This document shows, piece by piece, positions 10,925 through 27,297 of a DNA stretch of 64,000 nt. The stretch covers positions 62,001-126,000 of the forward strand of contig MU831570.1 of the NCBI GenBank assembly GCA_029204225.1, written 5' to 3'. This DNA is from Diphasiastrum complanatum (taxonomy: Eukaryota > Streptophyta > Lycopodiopsida > Lycopodiales > Lycopodiaceae). The position numbers were made by a program, and so were the translations under genes. Numbering within the stretch: position 1 is the first letter of the stretch; every line of letters starts with the position of its first letter. The notes beneath the pieces were generated by a model. It was not told the DNA's origin. It was given only the letters and a program-made list of their open reading frames with translations, and searched no databases.

Positions 10925-13237
10925 ACTGACTCTTGGTGATAGAAACAACTTGCAAGTGGCGGCCAAAGAAAGGTTCTACTTGGTCTATCTGAGCTCACCC
11001 TCACAATTTAATAATCAATTTTCACTTTTGTATGTTTTATAACTTGGCATCTCAATTACTTGATTCATAGGTTGTGTCATCTTTGGGCTTATAAGCTTTT
11101 GTTTTTGAGATTCTGATGCAAGTTTGTTGTGTTTATCAAAGCCTTTGATTTGAGTTTGATTATGACCTCCATTCTTTCCTTTCCCTCCTTCGGATGCTAG
11201 AATAAGTTTGGATGTCGATAACATTTAGCTTGATTGTTTGGAAAACTTTTGATGTCAATAATTTTGGCTACAAGGTACCATATTAATTGTTGTAAGTTGT
11301 TGTATACAAGGACTATTGATACTATCCACATGTGCACGAGTTATAAGAGTGCAAAAAGACAATAAAAGGACCCACCTTGCATGCGTCTATGTTGATGGTT
11401 TTCTCGGCAAGGGAGTAAGCCTAAAAAGGAAACTTCTATTTGGAAAGTAGCAACATGTTGGCTATGGTGTTGTGTAAATACAAGAATACTGGGACGTTTC
11501 TGAATATCTAGCATTATCGAATAACTTTACTTTGGTCAATTTCCATTCGACTTCCAAACCACACTCCCTGGCCATTGAAGATCTTCCACATATCCAAAGA
11601 TTTGACTTGAGGTAGGAGAAATACTTTTGTTTCTAGCAATAATCAACTATATAGTTCGCTTATATCGAAATACCTTATGGGATGTAGTATCAGAATATAT
11701 ATATAGTTGTCATTATTAATAATATTAAGACCTCTATATGACTTAATTTATTACTTCACCATGATAATCAAGTCATGGATATTTTCCTATATGATAGCAA
11801 GATCTTCATGATAATAATTTGGTAGTGGATCTAGAAATGCTAGCTATAATATAGTGACTAGTAGTAGCATTTTTTAATTGTCTCCACACTAACATCTCAA
11901 CCAAGCTCATAAAATCTTCCATGTTTCCACATTTGAGATGAACTTTTTGCCCGAAGCATGTAGCAATGATCAGTACATTTAATAGTTTTTCAAGTTAATC
12001 AGCTCATATTTGTACTTATATCTTTCTTCATATAGGAGACTCATTATATTCCATTAAAATGCTTGAATTTGATTTCTAGGAAGCTTGTCATTTTGTTGCA
12101 TCCACATTGATCATGCCTTTCCTATGACAATATTACAATAGTTACAGGTGATTTTGGCAAATATTCTTTTAAGAGTGACTTCATGCACTTCCCTTCAAAT
12201 TTTTTTTGGCTATTGCATATATAAACATTAGACTTATTTAATTGGTGTTGTAGCTTTGCAATGAGATTATTCCACTTCTTAATCTTTCCTTTAGTTCTCT
12301 AATCATTTGCCTAAAAAATGGCTAATTTTGTCAAATTGGACAAACCATTGAGATTCATATATTATGAAGTCAACCAGAAAAAAAGAATTTTAAATCACTT
12401 GGCACACTGGCGTGCCAAGTGATTCAACCAAAAAAAAAAAATCAACATGCCGATGTGCCATATTTGGAGGCTAAAAAAAATTCTTATTTTGGGATTTCAT
12501 TATGGAAAATTAGACTATGTGTCAAACCACAATTCTTATTGATAAATATTTAAGTGGTGGCATGAAAAAGGTAGCACATCATGTGCTATTGTTTTATTCA
12601 CTCATGAAAAGAAAAACACTCACAAAATTCGTAAAAACTTTACTCACAAAATGCTAAGGCCCTTTAAGGACCTCATCGAGTTGTGCAATATACCTCATTA
12701 TGTTTTGGGGACCAGTACTCTGTCTCAATATCTTGTGATTTTTCATCTTTTCTTTTCACCTCTCGGATATCATCCCAGTACATTGAAACTACTTCAATAA
12801 TGGGGATTGTTATATATAAATTTAATCCCTTAAGAGACTAGATCCAACCAAAATTTTAAATTTTTGTTGCACGAGAACAATTTAGCACACATAACTCAGA
12901 ATAATTGCAACATATTCCATATGTAGAACAAGTAACACAACTAGAGAAATAGGTTGAAGTACTTTCGCAATCTACACAAACTTGAATTATCACAAATAGA
13001 TAAAATTATTGTGATGAAAAAACATAATAAGAACAATTAAAATTGGAAAAATATATTTCTATGTGCCATAGACAATTAACTGATCTATAAATGGGTCTTA
13101 TGCACAAAAATTATCTTGATACCAACATATATGGATAGGAAGAAGTTGTATTTTTTACCTCAGTGATTCATCTAAAATTTGTTACAGGAACATTATGCTC
13201 TCACCCAACTCCTATATAAGTAAAATGGATCTTGAAA
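10925..13237 (+). repeat. Local repeat R, diverged copy R1 (first part)
   Basis: Roughly 90% similar to R0 from about 1740 to 4116, with many indels. It is continuous across the point where R2 is broken (near 12050). Similarity to R0 stops at about 13077, after aaaatatattt. The next 160 bp are unassigned and join part Z at 13238. R1 lacks the zinc-knuckle relic and has an extra hairpin at 12393-12424. Confidence 0.8.
12393..12424. repeat. Perfect 13-bp inverted repeat (hairpin)
   Basis: aatcacttggcac and gtgccaagtgatt are separated by six bases and flanked by A-runs. The corresponding part of R0 lacks it, so it was gained in R1 or lost from R0. Confidence 0.75.
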
Positions 13238-15785
13238 TAATAATAGTCATTCATCTTAAAATTCTAGTATTTATACTCAATGTTTGGTGACCCATAATCC
13301 CTTGCATCACTTTATCCCACAAGCATTCATGGGAAGGGTATTACAATGACACCTTTTACATTATTGGATCATGAGATGACTTTATCCAACCTGTATCTAC
13401 CAATAAAAGCAAACCTAAAAACTCTGAAATGAAATTCTTTCTAACTAATGTAAGTGATGTGTGAAGTTGCATATATAGTGTGACACACTACTTCTTGTAG
13501 AAATATCCTTAACATAGTGTTATGTTAACAAAATTTATTTAAATGGCCAAAATACATTTAGGACATTGTGCCCAAATGAACTACCACAATTATTCAAATG
13601 AAAATTGGTTTTAGTAACTTTTTATGGTTTTTATTGGGATTTGCCAATTAGTACTAATGGTATCCACTTTTATTTTATAGATATAACATAATGGTTGAGA
13701 TATAACATAATGGGTGAAATGTTGCAAGATCCTCCTTGCCAAGCTTGTCAGAAATCATGAAATGACTCTTTCTAAGAACCACCTTTGAGACATGGATCAT
13801 GGGGACTGAGAAGAAAGATTGTGATTTGAATCTAAGGATAACTCATTGAATGACCTCTACTTAGAGAGGGGTTGTTAAAAAAAAAAATTCAATCCACAAG
13901 GCAATGACTACTTATCAACAAGCAGTGAAGTTAATGAAAATTTTGACACAAATCAAATTCCAATGGATTTTGTGAATTGTCAATGTATGCACACAGTGAA
14001 TAACAAAAGCCCAAGAAAACTACAAAACAGTGTGTATTTGTCTTTATGAAAAACAAAAAAAAAACGGAGATGGGAATTTGTGATGAGATGGCTAGAAGAT
14101 GTTTACGATGAGCGTGAATTTTTTAGAAATATCAGGGAACTGCGCATTGATACTAAGGTAACAAGAGCATGATGTTTGACATAGAACATCTCACTACATT
14201 CTATACTACTAGTGTCCTAGTCAAATCATCTATGAGTGAATATATGAGCCACAAGACCAAGATGACAAGAATAAGATACTTGCGATTTTGAATAGTGAGT
14301 TTCCTCAATCAAATAGATTTGGGGAGGTGTGGGCATTGATGAATATGTGTACGCATATTCGGCATAAGCATCAATCCTTATGAACATATGTAAAAAATGG
14401 CAAAAAAAGGCCGTGGTGGGCTTCAAAGAAAAATTGGGCAAAGGTGATACACGAGTCACAAACTTTAGATTATCATCTAGAACCAAATCTAGACATCCAA
14501 AGTCCTACTAAATATAAATTCAGTTGTTATTCTTGGAATCATTATGATTTGCTATCCAACTGAGCTCTCTAGGATCCAATCACTAATGAACTGAGTCTGT
14601 TCCTCAATTGAAGAATACTCTACTAAGAAAATGAAAAATATATCCTATGCACATAATTTTGACTAATGAATCACGAAGATCAACAAATCATGTGTCTTAC
14701 AAGTAATATAAAACAAAACAAACAATTTATGATGAATCATCTTCACATTGTTCGTCTAACCAATTAAGTTTATCCAAGAGTAACTCCGATACTCAAGTTA
14801 ACTGCCAATGATTTGGAAATCTCAAATGTCCAGGTGCAGGTCTCAATTTACTAGTAACATGACATATAAATTCTTCTCCAAATCATTTCCAAGTTGACCA
14901 ATAAATCTTCCACAGAAAGATCCATTAACTCTGCAAATATCCAACAATACTTGATCATATGTCTATGTTTACCGACTGGTTTAAGTGCACCATATAAAAC
15001 CAGTAACCAGAAATACATAGTAGATTCATACAAGATTAATCATGCACATATGAGAATAATATCACTATAACTCAGCTACCAAAGAATTTCTATTTCTCAT
15101 GAGTACATAGCATATCCGAGAAATCTCTGAGACAAAGACTATATCCACTCTCATGAATTTTCCAACCCAATTTACCTCTTTCCACATAATTTCTCCCACT
15201 CAATCAACCCCTCCCTAATTCTAGTACTCAAACTAAGATTAGGTTGAACTAATACATACATTTTAGACTCAATATTACAATCAAACTTACTCCTATTCCA
15301 ACTAAAATGGAGCTAGTAACTTTTGACATTTCTCTGTACTACATAAAGATAATGATTCAAATTTCAAGCCAGTTCTAGTTTCCGATTGTTCCACACAATC
15401 CCTAGAGAATTTCTCTTATTTGAAAAGTTCCAATTTGGTATCTTACTCTGGATTTATCTGAAAATACTTTCAGAAAATCTCATTTCTATACCACAACTAG
15501 TTCTCTTCCAAAAACTATGCAAAAATAGATCTTCTGATAGAATTTATCCCATCACTTCATCACTCCTTTTTTTAATAAATTCGGGCCTTACAACTTCTCA
15601 AACTGTGGAGTCTTATGATCTCACATTATCCAGATTTTGTCATATATTTTTATATAAAAGTTAACTGGAAAGATGAAATTTCAAAATATCTACATCCATG
15701 AAAAGTCGGTAATAAGTGCCTTCCACAAAGGGTTCTTTCCCTTCAAGTATTTTCAAGTCGAGTGACAATAAATGTCATCTATCTG
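13238..15785 (+). repeat. Repeat part Z, copy in R1
   Basis: It matches 27298-29763 at roughly 96-97% by eye. The largest difference is about 65 bp present here near 15590-15650 and absent from the other copy. It holds no recognised gene; short ORFs on both strands (14226-14486, 15386-15664) are not supported. The right end overlaps the small minus-strand ORF at 15753. Confidence 0.85.
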
Positions 15786-16450
15786 GCATCTTGATCCAGG
15801 TACATTATGTGTAGTTTGTAACATGTCATACACATATGTCACCCTATTTTCAAAACTTTGGTCCCAAAATTGCTTTCGTGCATTGTGAATAATGTCACGA
15901 TTCATAAGTTGACAACATTGTTGCTTACAACAATCTATGGATGCTACTTTTTGAATTGCTTCCAATGAGCACTTGACTTCTCTCTTTTTCTTCACTTGAA
16001 CAGCTTGAAGTTTTTGCTTTTCTATGAATCATGTTATATGGCCTTTTTTTTTTCCATCCAGTAAAGTTTCTCTGGCCATTAGAAAGGCAATGTTTGACTC
16101 TTCACTACTATGCTCATCATCATTTAAGAAGTTGGATTTTTCTGTTTCTAGACCTCTCAATCTTGATCCATCCATTAAAGTAACTTGATCAATTGGCCAT
16201 TTTAGCAAGTCTGACTTCTCGTTCATTGTGCTAATATCAGCATGCCCATACCATTTTGTTATAGTGATTCTCACGTGGTCATCTCCAAGCTCCTCAAATT
16301 CAATTGCCTCATATAAGAATACAAGCAAAGTGTACACTTCTCCTAGGACAGTTTCACAACCTGCATTGAAATCTTTTACCTTCTTGTTAGTCCAATCCCG
16401 ACGTGTAAGTCTTTTTGTCTTGTTTGAATCAATGCTTCTTCAATAACCTA
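15753..16450 (-). pseudogene. Minus-strand coding remnant with a Cys-rich module
   Basis: Reading down from about 16430, an open stretch (DSNKTKRLTRRDWTNKK...) runs into the 102-codon frame 16337-16029, then after a stop into 15995-15753. The second part contains CSLEAIQ...DCCKQQCC...DI...R..FW..SF..R..Y. This resembles the Cys-rich N-terminal modules that precede DDE transposase domains in some eukaryotic DNA transposons. No catalytic domain is present. The coding stretch stops at 16450, exactly where the inverted R arm starts, so the gene was probably cut by that rearrangement. The function assignment is weak. Confidence 0.4.
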
Positions 16451-18402
16451 TATAATGAGGGTCCTATATGAAGAAAGATATAGGTTCAAATATGAGTTAA
16501 TTAACTTGAAAAACTATCAAATGTGTTGATCATTGCTACATGCTCAGGGGAAAAAGCTCATCTCAAATGTGGAAACAAACAATATTTTAGCTTGGTTGAG
16601 ATGTTAGTGTGGAAACAATTAGAAAATGTTACAACTAGACACACCATATTATAGCTAGCATTTCTAGATCCACTACCAAATTATTATCATGAAGATCTTG
16701 CTATCATATGGAAAAATATCATTGACTTGATTATCATGGTGAATGAATTAATTAAGTCCTATAGAGGTCTTAGTATAATAAGAATTATTAATGACAACTG
16801 TATATCTTTAATCCCAGAGGGTATTTCAAGAGATATGAGTGCTCTATAGATGATTATCGGTAGAAACGAAGATATTTCTCCTACCTCAGGTCACATCTTT
16901 GGAGATGTGGAAGATCTTCAATGGCCGGGGAGTGTGGTTTGGAAGTCAAATGGAAATTGACCAAAGTAAAGTTATTCGATAATGCTAGATATTCATAACT
17001 CTCCCACCATTCTTGTATTTACACAACACCATAGACAACATGTTGCTATTGTCCAAATAGAAGTTTCCTTTTTAGCTTAATCCCTTGCCAAGAAAACCAT
17101 TAACATAGCCGCATGCAAGGTTATTGTCTTTTTGCACTCTTATAGCTTATGCACATGTGGATAGTATCAATATGGCAAGCACCTTATTGACATATTCTCT
17201 TTCAATACAACAACTTAGAACAATTAATATGGTACCTTGTAGCCAAAATTACTAATATTAAAAGTTTTTCAAACTTCCAAGCTAAAAGTTAACGACATCC
17301 AAACTTTATCTAGCATCCAAAGGAAGGAAATTAGGAAAGAAGGGAGTTCATAATCAAACTCAAATCAAAGACTTTGATAAACACAACAAACTTGCATTAG
17401 AATTTCAAAAGGAAAAGCTCATAAGCCCACACTTATTAGCATCCAAAGGAAGATAAGGAAAGAAGGGAGCTCATAATCAAACTCAAGTCAAATGCTTTGA
17501 CAAGTGCGACAAAAGACATTTGGAATAGGCCAATATTTATGAAGTTCTACTAAGAAATGACACAACCTATGAATCAAGTAATTGAGATGTCAAGTTATAA
17601 AACATACAAAAGTGAAAATTGATTATTAAATTGTGAGGGTGAGCTCATATTGACCAAGTTAGAACCTTTCTTTGACCAGCACTTGCAAGTTGTTTCTATC
17701 ACCAAGAGCAATATAATAAACATGGCACTTTGCATCTTAATCAAAGGTTCATACAGTGGATGCCTAATCAGATAGGTCACATTACTTCCATAGCTATCAT
17801 AGTATAGTCATTATCATGTAGTCAAATAATTCATCATAGGATAAAGACACGTGATAGATCAACATACGCATGCCCAATGTAGATATGATAATCCCACCAA
17901 GAACCTTTAGATATCTCTTCGTACTAGATCATTATATTATAGAAATTGTGATATTTGGTATTCATCTTCATGGATGCATATTCCTACATGCACTCTAATC
18001 CTTCTTGTGACTTGAGGATGCTCTCAATGTCATGTGACTCATTCATCATATTGAGAATCTAATTTTGGGTGCAAGGCCTGCTCTATAAGTAAAAATTCAT
18101 CATGTCCTTGGCGGACTATAATAGATCAGGTGGTGGTAAGATAACATATATGCAGTGCCTTATCATGTTCAGTTACCAAGGTATCTTTTTGAAAGTTCAA
18201 AATGGATAAAAACTTAAGATTTTTGTGAAAAACCACAACCCATAACCTACTTATAACTAGAGTAAAGTATGATTTGACTTATGTATGAATGGTGATTGAC
18301 ATTTCCAACCTTAATTACCAGTAGGAGGGGTTAATTACAAGAAAAATATGACATGTTTCTAGATAGGAAAAAAAGAGATCTTTCCTAGTTGCATATGAAT
18401 GC
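16450..18402 (-). repeat. Local repeat R, copy R2, inverted first half
   Basis: It is the reverse complement of 1049-3001 over 1953 bp without indels and almost without substitutions. Its other half (25943 onward) lies in direct orientation 7.5 kb away. Together they rebuild R0 with only two bases missing, which points to inversion of 16450-25942 after duplication. Confidence 0.9.
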
Positions 18403-18414
18403 AACTAGGAAAGT

Positions 18415-18735
18415 GAAAACTAGAAAAAGTGCAACAGTTTCCTACTTTGACAATCTAGGAAAAGCAACATTTTAGATTCCTAGAGAGGAAATATTTTCCT
18501 ATATAAGAAACGCAAACCACAAAATCACACTTTCCTATATAGAAAACTTAATAGGAAAATATGACATGTTTCTAAAAAAAGTGCAACAATTTCCTACTTT
18601 GACAATCTTGAAAAAGCAATGTCTAGACTCTAGACAAGAATTTTTTTTCCTACATAAGAAACAAGAAACCAGAAAATCAGACTTTCCTATATAAAAAACT
18701 TAATAGAAAATATTTATCCTATATAGAAAACACAA
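18415..18735. repeat. Tandem block of about 150-bp units rich in TTTCCTA motifs
   Basis: Two units share gtgcaacantttcctactttgac, the tttcctatata / aagaaac stretch and cttaatag. The motif TTTCCTA or its complement TAGGAAA recurs many times in both orientations. Clustered short motifs of this kind are typical of subterminal regions of CACTA-like DNA transposons. I found no terminal inverted repeat to confirm that. Confidence 0.5.
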
Positions 18736-19140
18736 AGCACAAAGCCCCACGCACTTTTCTAGATAGAAAAATTATATCTTATGTATAAAAAATATCAAAG
18801 ATACAAAACAAATATATATAATTAGAGAACCAAGGTTCAACCTCTATTGAATGCTAAAATCCAACTTGTGCCTGAAAAAATAGTTACATTTTAAACTGAA
18901 ACCAACACAACTATGTCATTACAACCTTTCAGAAGGCATTCAATATAAATACATTGCATTGCAAAATATACGCCCGATTAAATTGAACATCTCTAAACAA
19001 AAGCCCTTTGTTAAAGTCAACTCTCTATTGCACACTATCTCTGATGAATGTTAAATTCGTCTTGCAAAAACATGTCCACGAAAACAGTTCGTAAAAACAA
19101 AGAACGTCTACTCAGATACATGGACGTCTTTTACCAGTAG

Positions 19141-22480
<3,340 letters not shown>

Positions 22481-22870
22481 CTGCATATGTTTGAATCATT
22501 AAACCACCAAACATTATACTCAAACATTAAAATGAACCCATGTTGAAAAGCAAATTTGTGATTGTTGACAATAAATGAAATAATGATCCAGCAATGTTGT
22601 TTTTAACAATAGCATTGTGCTAGTTCTCTTAATTTGATTTATCTTTAACATACTTACAAAAACACTCATTGTTATCTAAATACTACATGGTGAACATCTA
22701 TCGCATAATTAGACATATATTTATTAAAAAAAAAAGGTTACACAAGTTGAATGAAATAAATGATATCTCATCATCATAATTAAATATATACACATAACAT
22801 TGTATGTATGTCAACATGAAAGTAAATCTAAAGTGGGTTCATGTCCAAGAAGGAACACCAATGTATTTTC

Positions 22871-23150
22871 CTAGCTCTCACTATACCAAGCAACTAGAAC
22901 TAGTTTTAATGTCCCATCTATGTCTAATCTACAACTTTTTACTGCATGCCAATTTGATAAAAATGTAACACATTTGTCCCAATCCACATATGTTTCTTCT
23001 TCTTGATCCACCCTCCACATCCCACATTGATTTCTCATCTTTCTTATCCAACCAACTTTCACGAGTTTATTTTCAACATCTACATTTTTTACTATGGCAT
23101 GTCGCAAATGTTTTGGATCAATCTAGATTATAACTATATCATGTTCCTCT
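22871..23150 (-). pseudogene. Minus-strand coding-like fragment, unknown protein
   Basis: A 78-codon open frame, extendable upstream past one stop (DPKHLRHAIVKNVD), is rich in Trp, Val and Asp and ends VAWYSES. It may be an upstream exon of the gene at 19141-22480, or a separate remnant. No known domain is recognised. Confidence 0.3.
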
Positions 23151-23199
23151 AGCCAAGGAGGGACACAACCTGGAGATCCATCTTTGAAAAGCTTCCAAA

Positions 23200-23960
23200 G
23201 CTAGCTATGGCTGCCACCATCAGATCTATCATGTTCCTTTACCAGCTCACGGCGAATTGATCAGGGTGCCCTCCTCTGGATTTTCACAGCTTCCAAAATG
23301 ATTCAAAATGAAGAGAAATCTTCATTTTTGAGCTTTCAAACCCTAGGCCAGGGTTTTTCTTAGAAAACTACTCTTGGCTTCTTGTTCATAGTCCTTTTCC
23401 AAGCCTACCCTCTTTCTCTGAGGTCGCCCTACTGCTGGAAAGCTGATGCTTCAATCTGTTTGTCAAATGGTGTCAGTTTGGATGCACATTGACTGCAAAC
23501 ACCAAGTAGCCTTCTTTCGGAATTTCAAAATTCCGTTTGTTAATTCTGATTCAGTCAACAACTCTTGTCTCTGAATCCCCACACAGTCTCAAGCTCACCA
23601 AGCTTCTGTGTGCTAAACTCTCTACACCAGTGCTTATCTTTCCGTCTTCAACCCGCCGTAAACCCCGAACTCTCAGAAGAGAGTTCTCCCGAAGCTCATT
23701 TCAACGGCGATGTTGTACTGTGTACACTCCCTGTATGGCTCTGATACCAACTTAGAATTTGCTTCGAACAGGAACACAGATCATGCTACACAGTAACACA
23801 GACAAAAAACACTCTCCACAGCAAGCTCACATAGTAACTGTATTTCTCAAAATGAAATCACACTATACATATAGCTGTTCACTCAGGCAACCCATGCATG
23901 ACCCAGGTTGCCGTTGGCGGGACGAATTTCCCATCGACTTGCCTCGTGGTGAGGCCAACT
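23200..23960 (-). mobile_element. 5'-end fragment of a copia element related to G
   Basis: ggctctgatacca at 23733-23745 is the complement of a tRNA-iMet primer site. To its left the sequence reads (minus) as a leader containing agggcgacctcagaga, as in G near 5370. To its right, up to about 23960, is the probable LTR. gag and everything downstream are missing, so this is a truncated remnant. The LTR limits are unclear because no second copy is present. Confidence 0.6.
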
Positions 23961-24013
23961 GATCCTTATCGACTGATATGACCCACATTGTATCTACTTT
24001 AAGTCTAACTCAA

Positions 24014-25066
24014 ACTAGTGAACCATAAATCATGAACCTTGAACGTTGGACATTAAATCTTGATTTTGGAAGACTAAATTTGTATCTCTCTACTTCTAAG
24101 GCCAAACTCTCAATTTTCAAGCCTCATTAAATCCAACACAATATAAATTCATTTGTTTGATTCATCCTTACCATGTTCATCTTGTTTGCTACTTGGGCAC
24201 TCAATGCATATGTAGATGAGTCAACAAGAACCAACTCATTTTCATCAAAGATATAGAATACTCCTTACAAAATACAAAATTATTAACAATTCCTCCAATT
24301 TTCCTAAACAATGAGATATTTTGAGGAACTGGGTTCAACAAGCTAGGTTCTAGTACTGAATAATGTCACTATCTTATTCCAATAAGAATATTAATATAAA
24401 ACTAGTGAACCATAAATCATGAACCTTGAACGTAGGACATTAAATCTTGATTCTAGAAGACTAAATTTGTATCGCTCTACTTCTAGGGCTAGAATCTCAA
24501 TTTTGAAGCCCCATTAAATCCAACACAATATAAAATCTTTTGTTTGGTTCATCCTTATCATGTTTGTCTTGTTCACTACTCGGGCACTCAACGCATATGT
24601 AGACGAGTCAACAAGGACCAACTCATTTTCATCAACGAATATTTCTTAAAAAGATACGAAATTTTTAACAATGTCTTCAATTTTCCTAAACAATGAGATA
24701 TTTTGATGAACTAGGTTTGTCAAGCTAGGTTCTAGTACTGAAGAATGTCACTATCTTATTCCAATAAGAATATTAGTATTAAACTTGTGAACCTTGAACG
24801 TTGGACATTAAATCTTGATTCTGGAAGACTAAATTTGTATCTCTTTCCTTTAAAGCCAAACTATCAATTTTCAAATCCCATTAATTCCAACGCAATATAA
24901 AATCATTTTGTGTGATTTATCATTATCATTTTCATCTTGTTCGTTGTTTGGGCACTCAATGCATATGTAGACGAGTCAAGAAGGACCAACTCATTTTCAT
25001 CAAAGATATCAAATATTCCTTGAAAAATACAAAATTATTAACAATGTCTGCAATTTTCCTAAACAT
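24014..25066. repeat. Tandem repeat, three units of about 385 bp
   Basis: Units begin at 24014, 24401 and 24783 with act(a/t)gtgaacc. Each contains gaacgt(t/a)ggacatt, gggcactcaa(t/c)gcatatgtag and ccaataagaatatta. Fragments of the unit, such as cactatcttg(c)ttcaataa, recur in degraded form to about 25590. No coding function is evident. Confidence 0.85.
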
Positions 25067-25619
25067 TTAAAAGTCTTATGATGTTTTTCTTTTAATGGTT
25101 GAATCTCTGTTCATGGTATTACCAAATTAGGATTGATTAAAGGAATCTTGATTTTGTGAACATTTCTTGACATAACTTGGATTTTAGACATCAATTTATG
25201 ATAATTACATAATTTGATGAACTAGGTTCATTGAATTGACTTTTACTACTAAAGAATAACACTATCGTGTTTCAATAAAAATGATATTTTGGTTTATCGA
25301 AAACACTGATTGTAAATGAATCTCTAGCTATGAAATTTTAGTGCTATATGAGTACATACTCAACCAATGTACTATAGAAATTCGTACCTAGCGAACATCT
25401 ATGCTTGTACAAAAAGTTGAATATATTTTGGAAATGAAAATATTAGTGGTGCTTACAATAAGTATCACAAAATGAGTTCTACTACTGAAGAATTTCACTA
25501 TCTTGCTCCAATAAAAAAGATATCTTAGCGAACTTAGATCATGAATGTTGTTAATTGTAAATGAATCTTTATCTATGAAAATCTAGTAGTAGATGTTGGC
25601 ATGCTCAAATTGATATATC

Positions 25620-25925
25620 ATGAAAATTTCTAATAAGAGAATGTCTTTACTTTTACAGGTGGTGCTTACTATAAACACGAAAGAATGTGAACTTGGTGAG
25701 CTTTTTTCATTGGATGCAAATGCAACTTGTCATGGAAACAGATTGGTATCGGAAGATGCTCAATCATTGTTCATGCAACCACTCAAAAAGAAAAGTTATT
25801 GCATGTTCCTACAATGGATGCCAATACTTTGGATAAAGCAATTGGCAGTTTTGTGATTTGGTGTATTCAAGATGTGAAAGTCAAAGATAATGACACATTG
25901 AACAAATGCCAACATGGATCATGAT
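25620..25925 (+). pseudogene. Fragment resembling a domain of plant CACTA-associated proteins
   Basis: Two overlapping frames, which need one frameshift, give GELFSLDANATCHGNRL followed by HVPTMDANTLDKAIGSFVIW. The pattern (V/I)PT...TL..AIGSF..W is typical of a domain found near En/Spm (CACTA) transposase genes in plants. The fragment stops 18 bp before the right break of the putative inversion. It is too short and broken to act, and the assignment rests on one motif. Confidence 0.45.
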
Positions 25926-25942
25926 GCTATTGAAGATCCAAG

Positions 25943-27297
25943 CATTAAGATGCTTGAATTTGGTTGCTGGGAAGCTTGTCATTTTGTTGCATCCACATTG
26001 ATCCTGCTGTTCCTATCACAATAGTTACAGGTGATTTTGGCGACAATTTTCCTATTGAGTATATAAACATTAACTTATTTAATTGATGTTGTAGCTCTGT
26101 TATGAGATTATTCCACTTCTTGATCTTTCCTTTAGTTCTCTTATCATTTGCCTAAAAAATGGCTAACTTTGTCAAATATGACAAATCATTGAGATTCATT
26201 CATTATGATGATTTATGCGATTGAAAATTTTTTATATTGGTCATCAATAGTTTTTTCTTTTGCCATTCTTACTTTTCTTCTATCAAAATTTCAATAGAGC
26301 GGGTTTTGACAATCTGCGAATAAATTATTTGCAAGGTTTTCAATCTTCATTCTACCCATGGTTCACCGATTATGTAGCACATGGCATGCCATGTAATATT
26401 AACTTAATTCTATCTCTAACTGCAAGAAGATGCTAACTAAACACAAAAATTTCAATGGATTTTCATGTGAACAAATAGGTTGATTGTGAGGACCTTAATG
26501 TGAGACAACTTTGGAAGTGACATTGGTTGTCTCCTCTCTATATTACTAATAATCCTCTCATTGTCTCTTGATAGGTGTCCTGACAGTTTCTAGCATATCT
26601 TTCTTCTATGGTATTGTGTCCTCTTTTTTTTTTTTTTTTCTTTTTGGTCGCAGTTTTATTGACTCATGGCAAGAAAGAAACCCGTGAAATGCCAAGGCCC
26701 TTTAATGACTTCATCAAATTGTGCAATATACCCCATTATGTTCTTGGTTCTAGTTTGGTGACCATGCTTTCTCAATACCTTGTACGTCGAAACTACTTAA
26801 ATAATGGGGATTGTTATAGATAAATTTAATTCCCTAAGAGACTAGATCAAACCAAAATTTTGTAATTTGTTTTGCTCTAGAACAATTTAGCACACATAAT
26901 TCAAAATAATTGCACCATATTCCATATGTAAAACAAGTAACACAACTAAAAAAATAGGTTGGTACTTTCACAATCTACACAAACTTGAATCCTCACAAAT
27001 GGATAAAATTGTTGTAATTAAAAAAGTAATAAGAACAACTAAAATTCAAAAAATATATTTGCAAGGATGGGACAAAAAAGAGGTGAAGAGGAGGCACTGT
27101 TCACTTATGGCAAAGGAAAAGACACATTTCAAGAGGAAGGACAAATCCAAGGAGAAAGATAGATGTCTCATCATCATCTAATAACAAGAAGAAAAAATGC
27201 AATGTCAAGTGCTAACAAGAAGGGCTATTTTGCTCCAGGACACCAAGGGATCATCAAGATTTGTAATAACCATTTACACATCATTTTCTCAAATAAC
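25943..27297 (+). repeat. Local repeat R, copy R2, direct second half
   Basis: About 99% identical to 3004-4365. Differences include a longer T-run near 26625, a two-base change near 27046 and a deletion of 8-9 bases near 27212 that removes part of the zinc-knuckle relic. It joins part Z at 27298 directly, while R0 continues into other sequence; the join shares a short aataa-type homology. Confidence 0.9.

Noticed and set aside
13485-13510. cactac next to a ttcttgtag inverted motif as a possible CACTA terminus
   Set aside because: It is a short palindrome shared by both Z copies, with no partner terminus or target duplication at a sensible distance.
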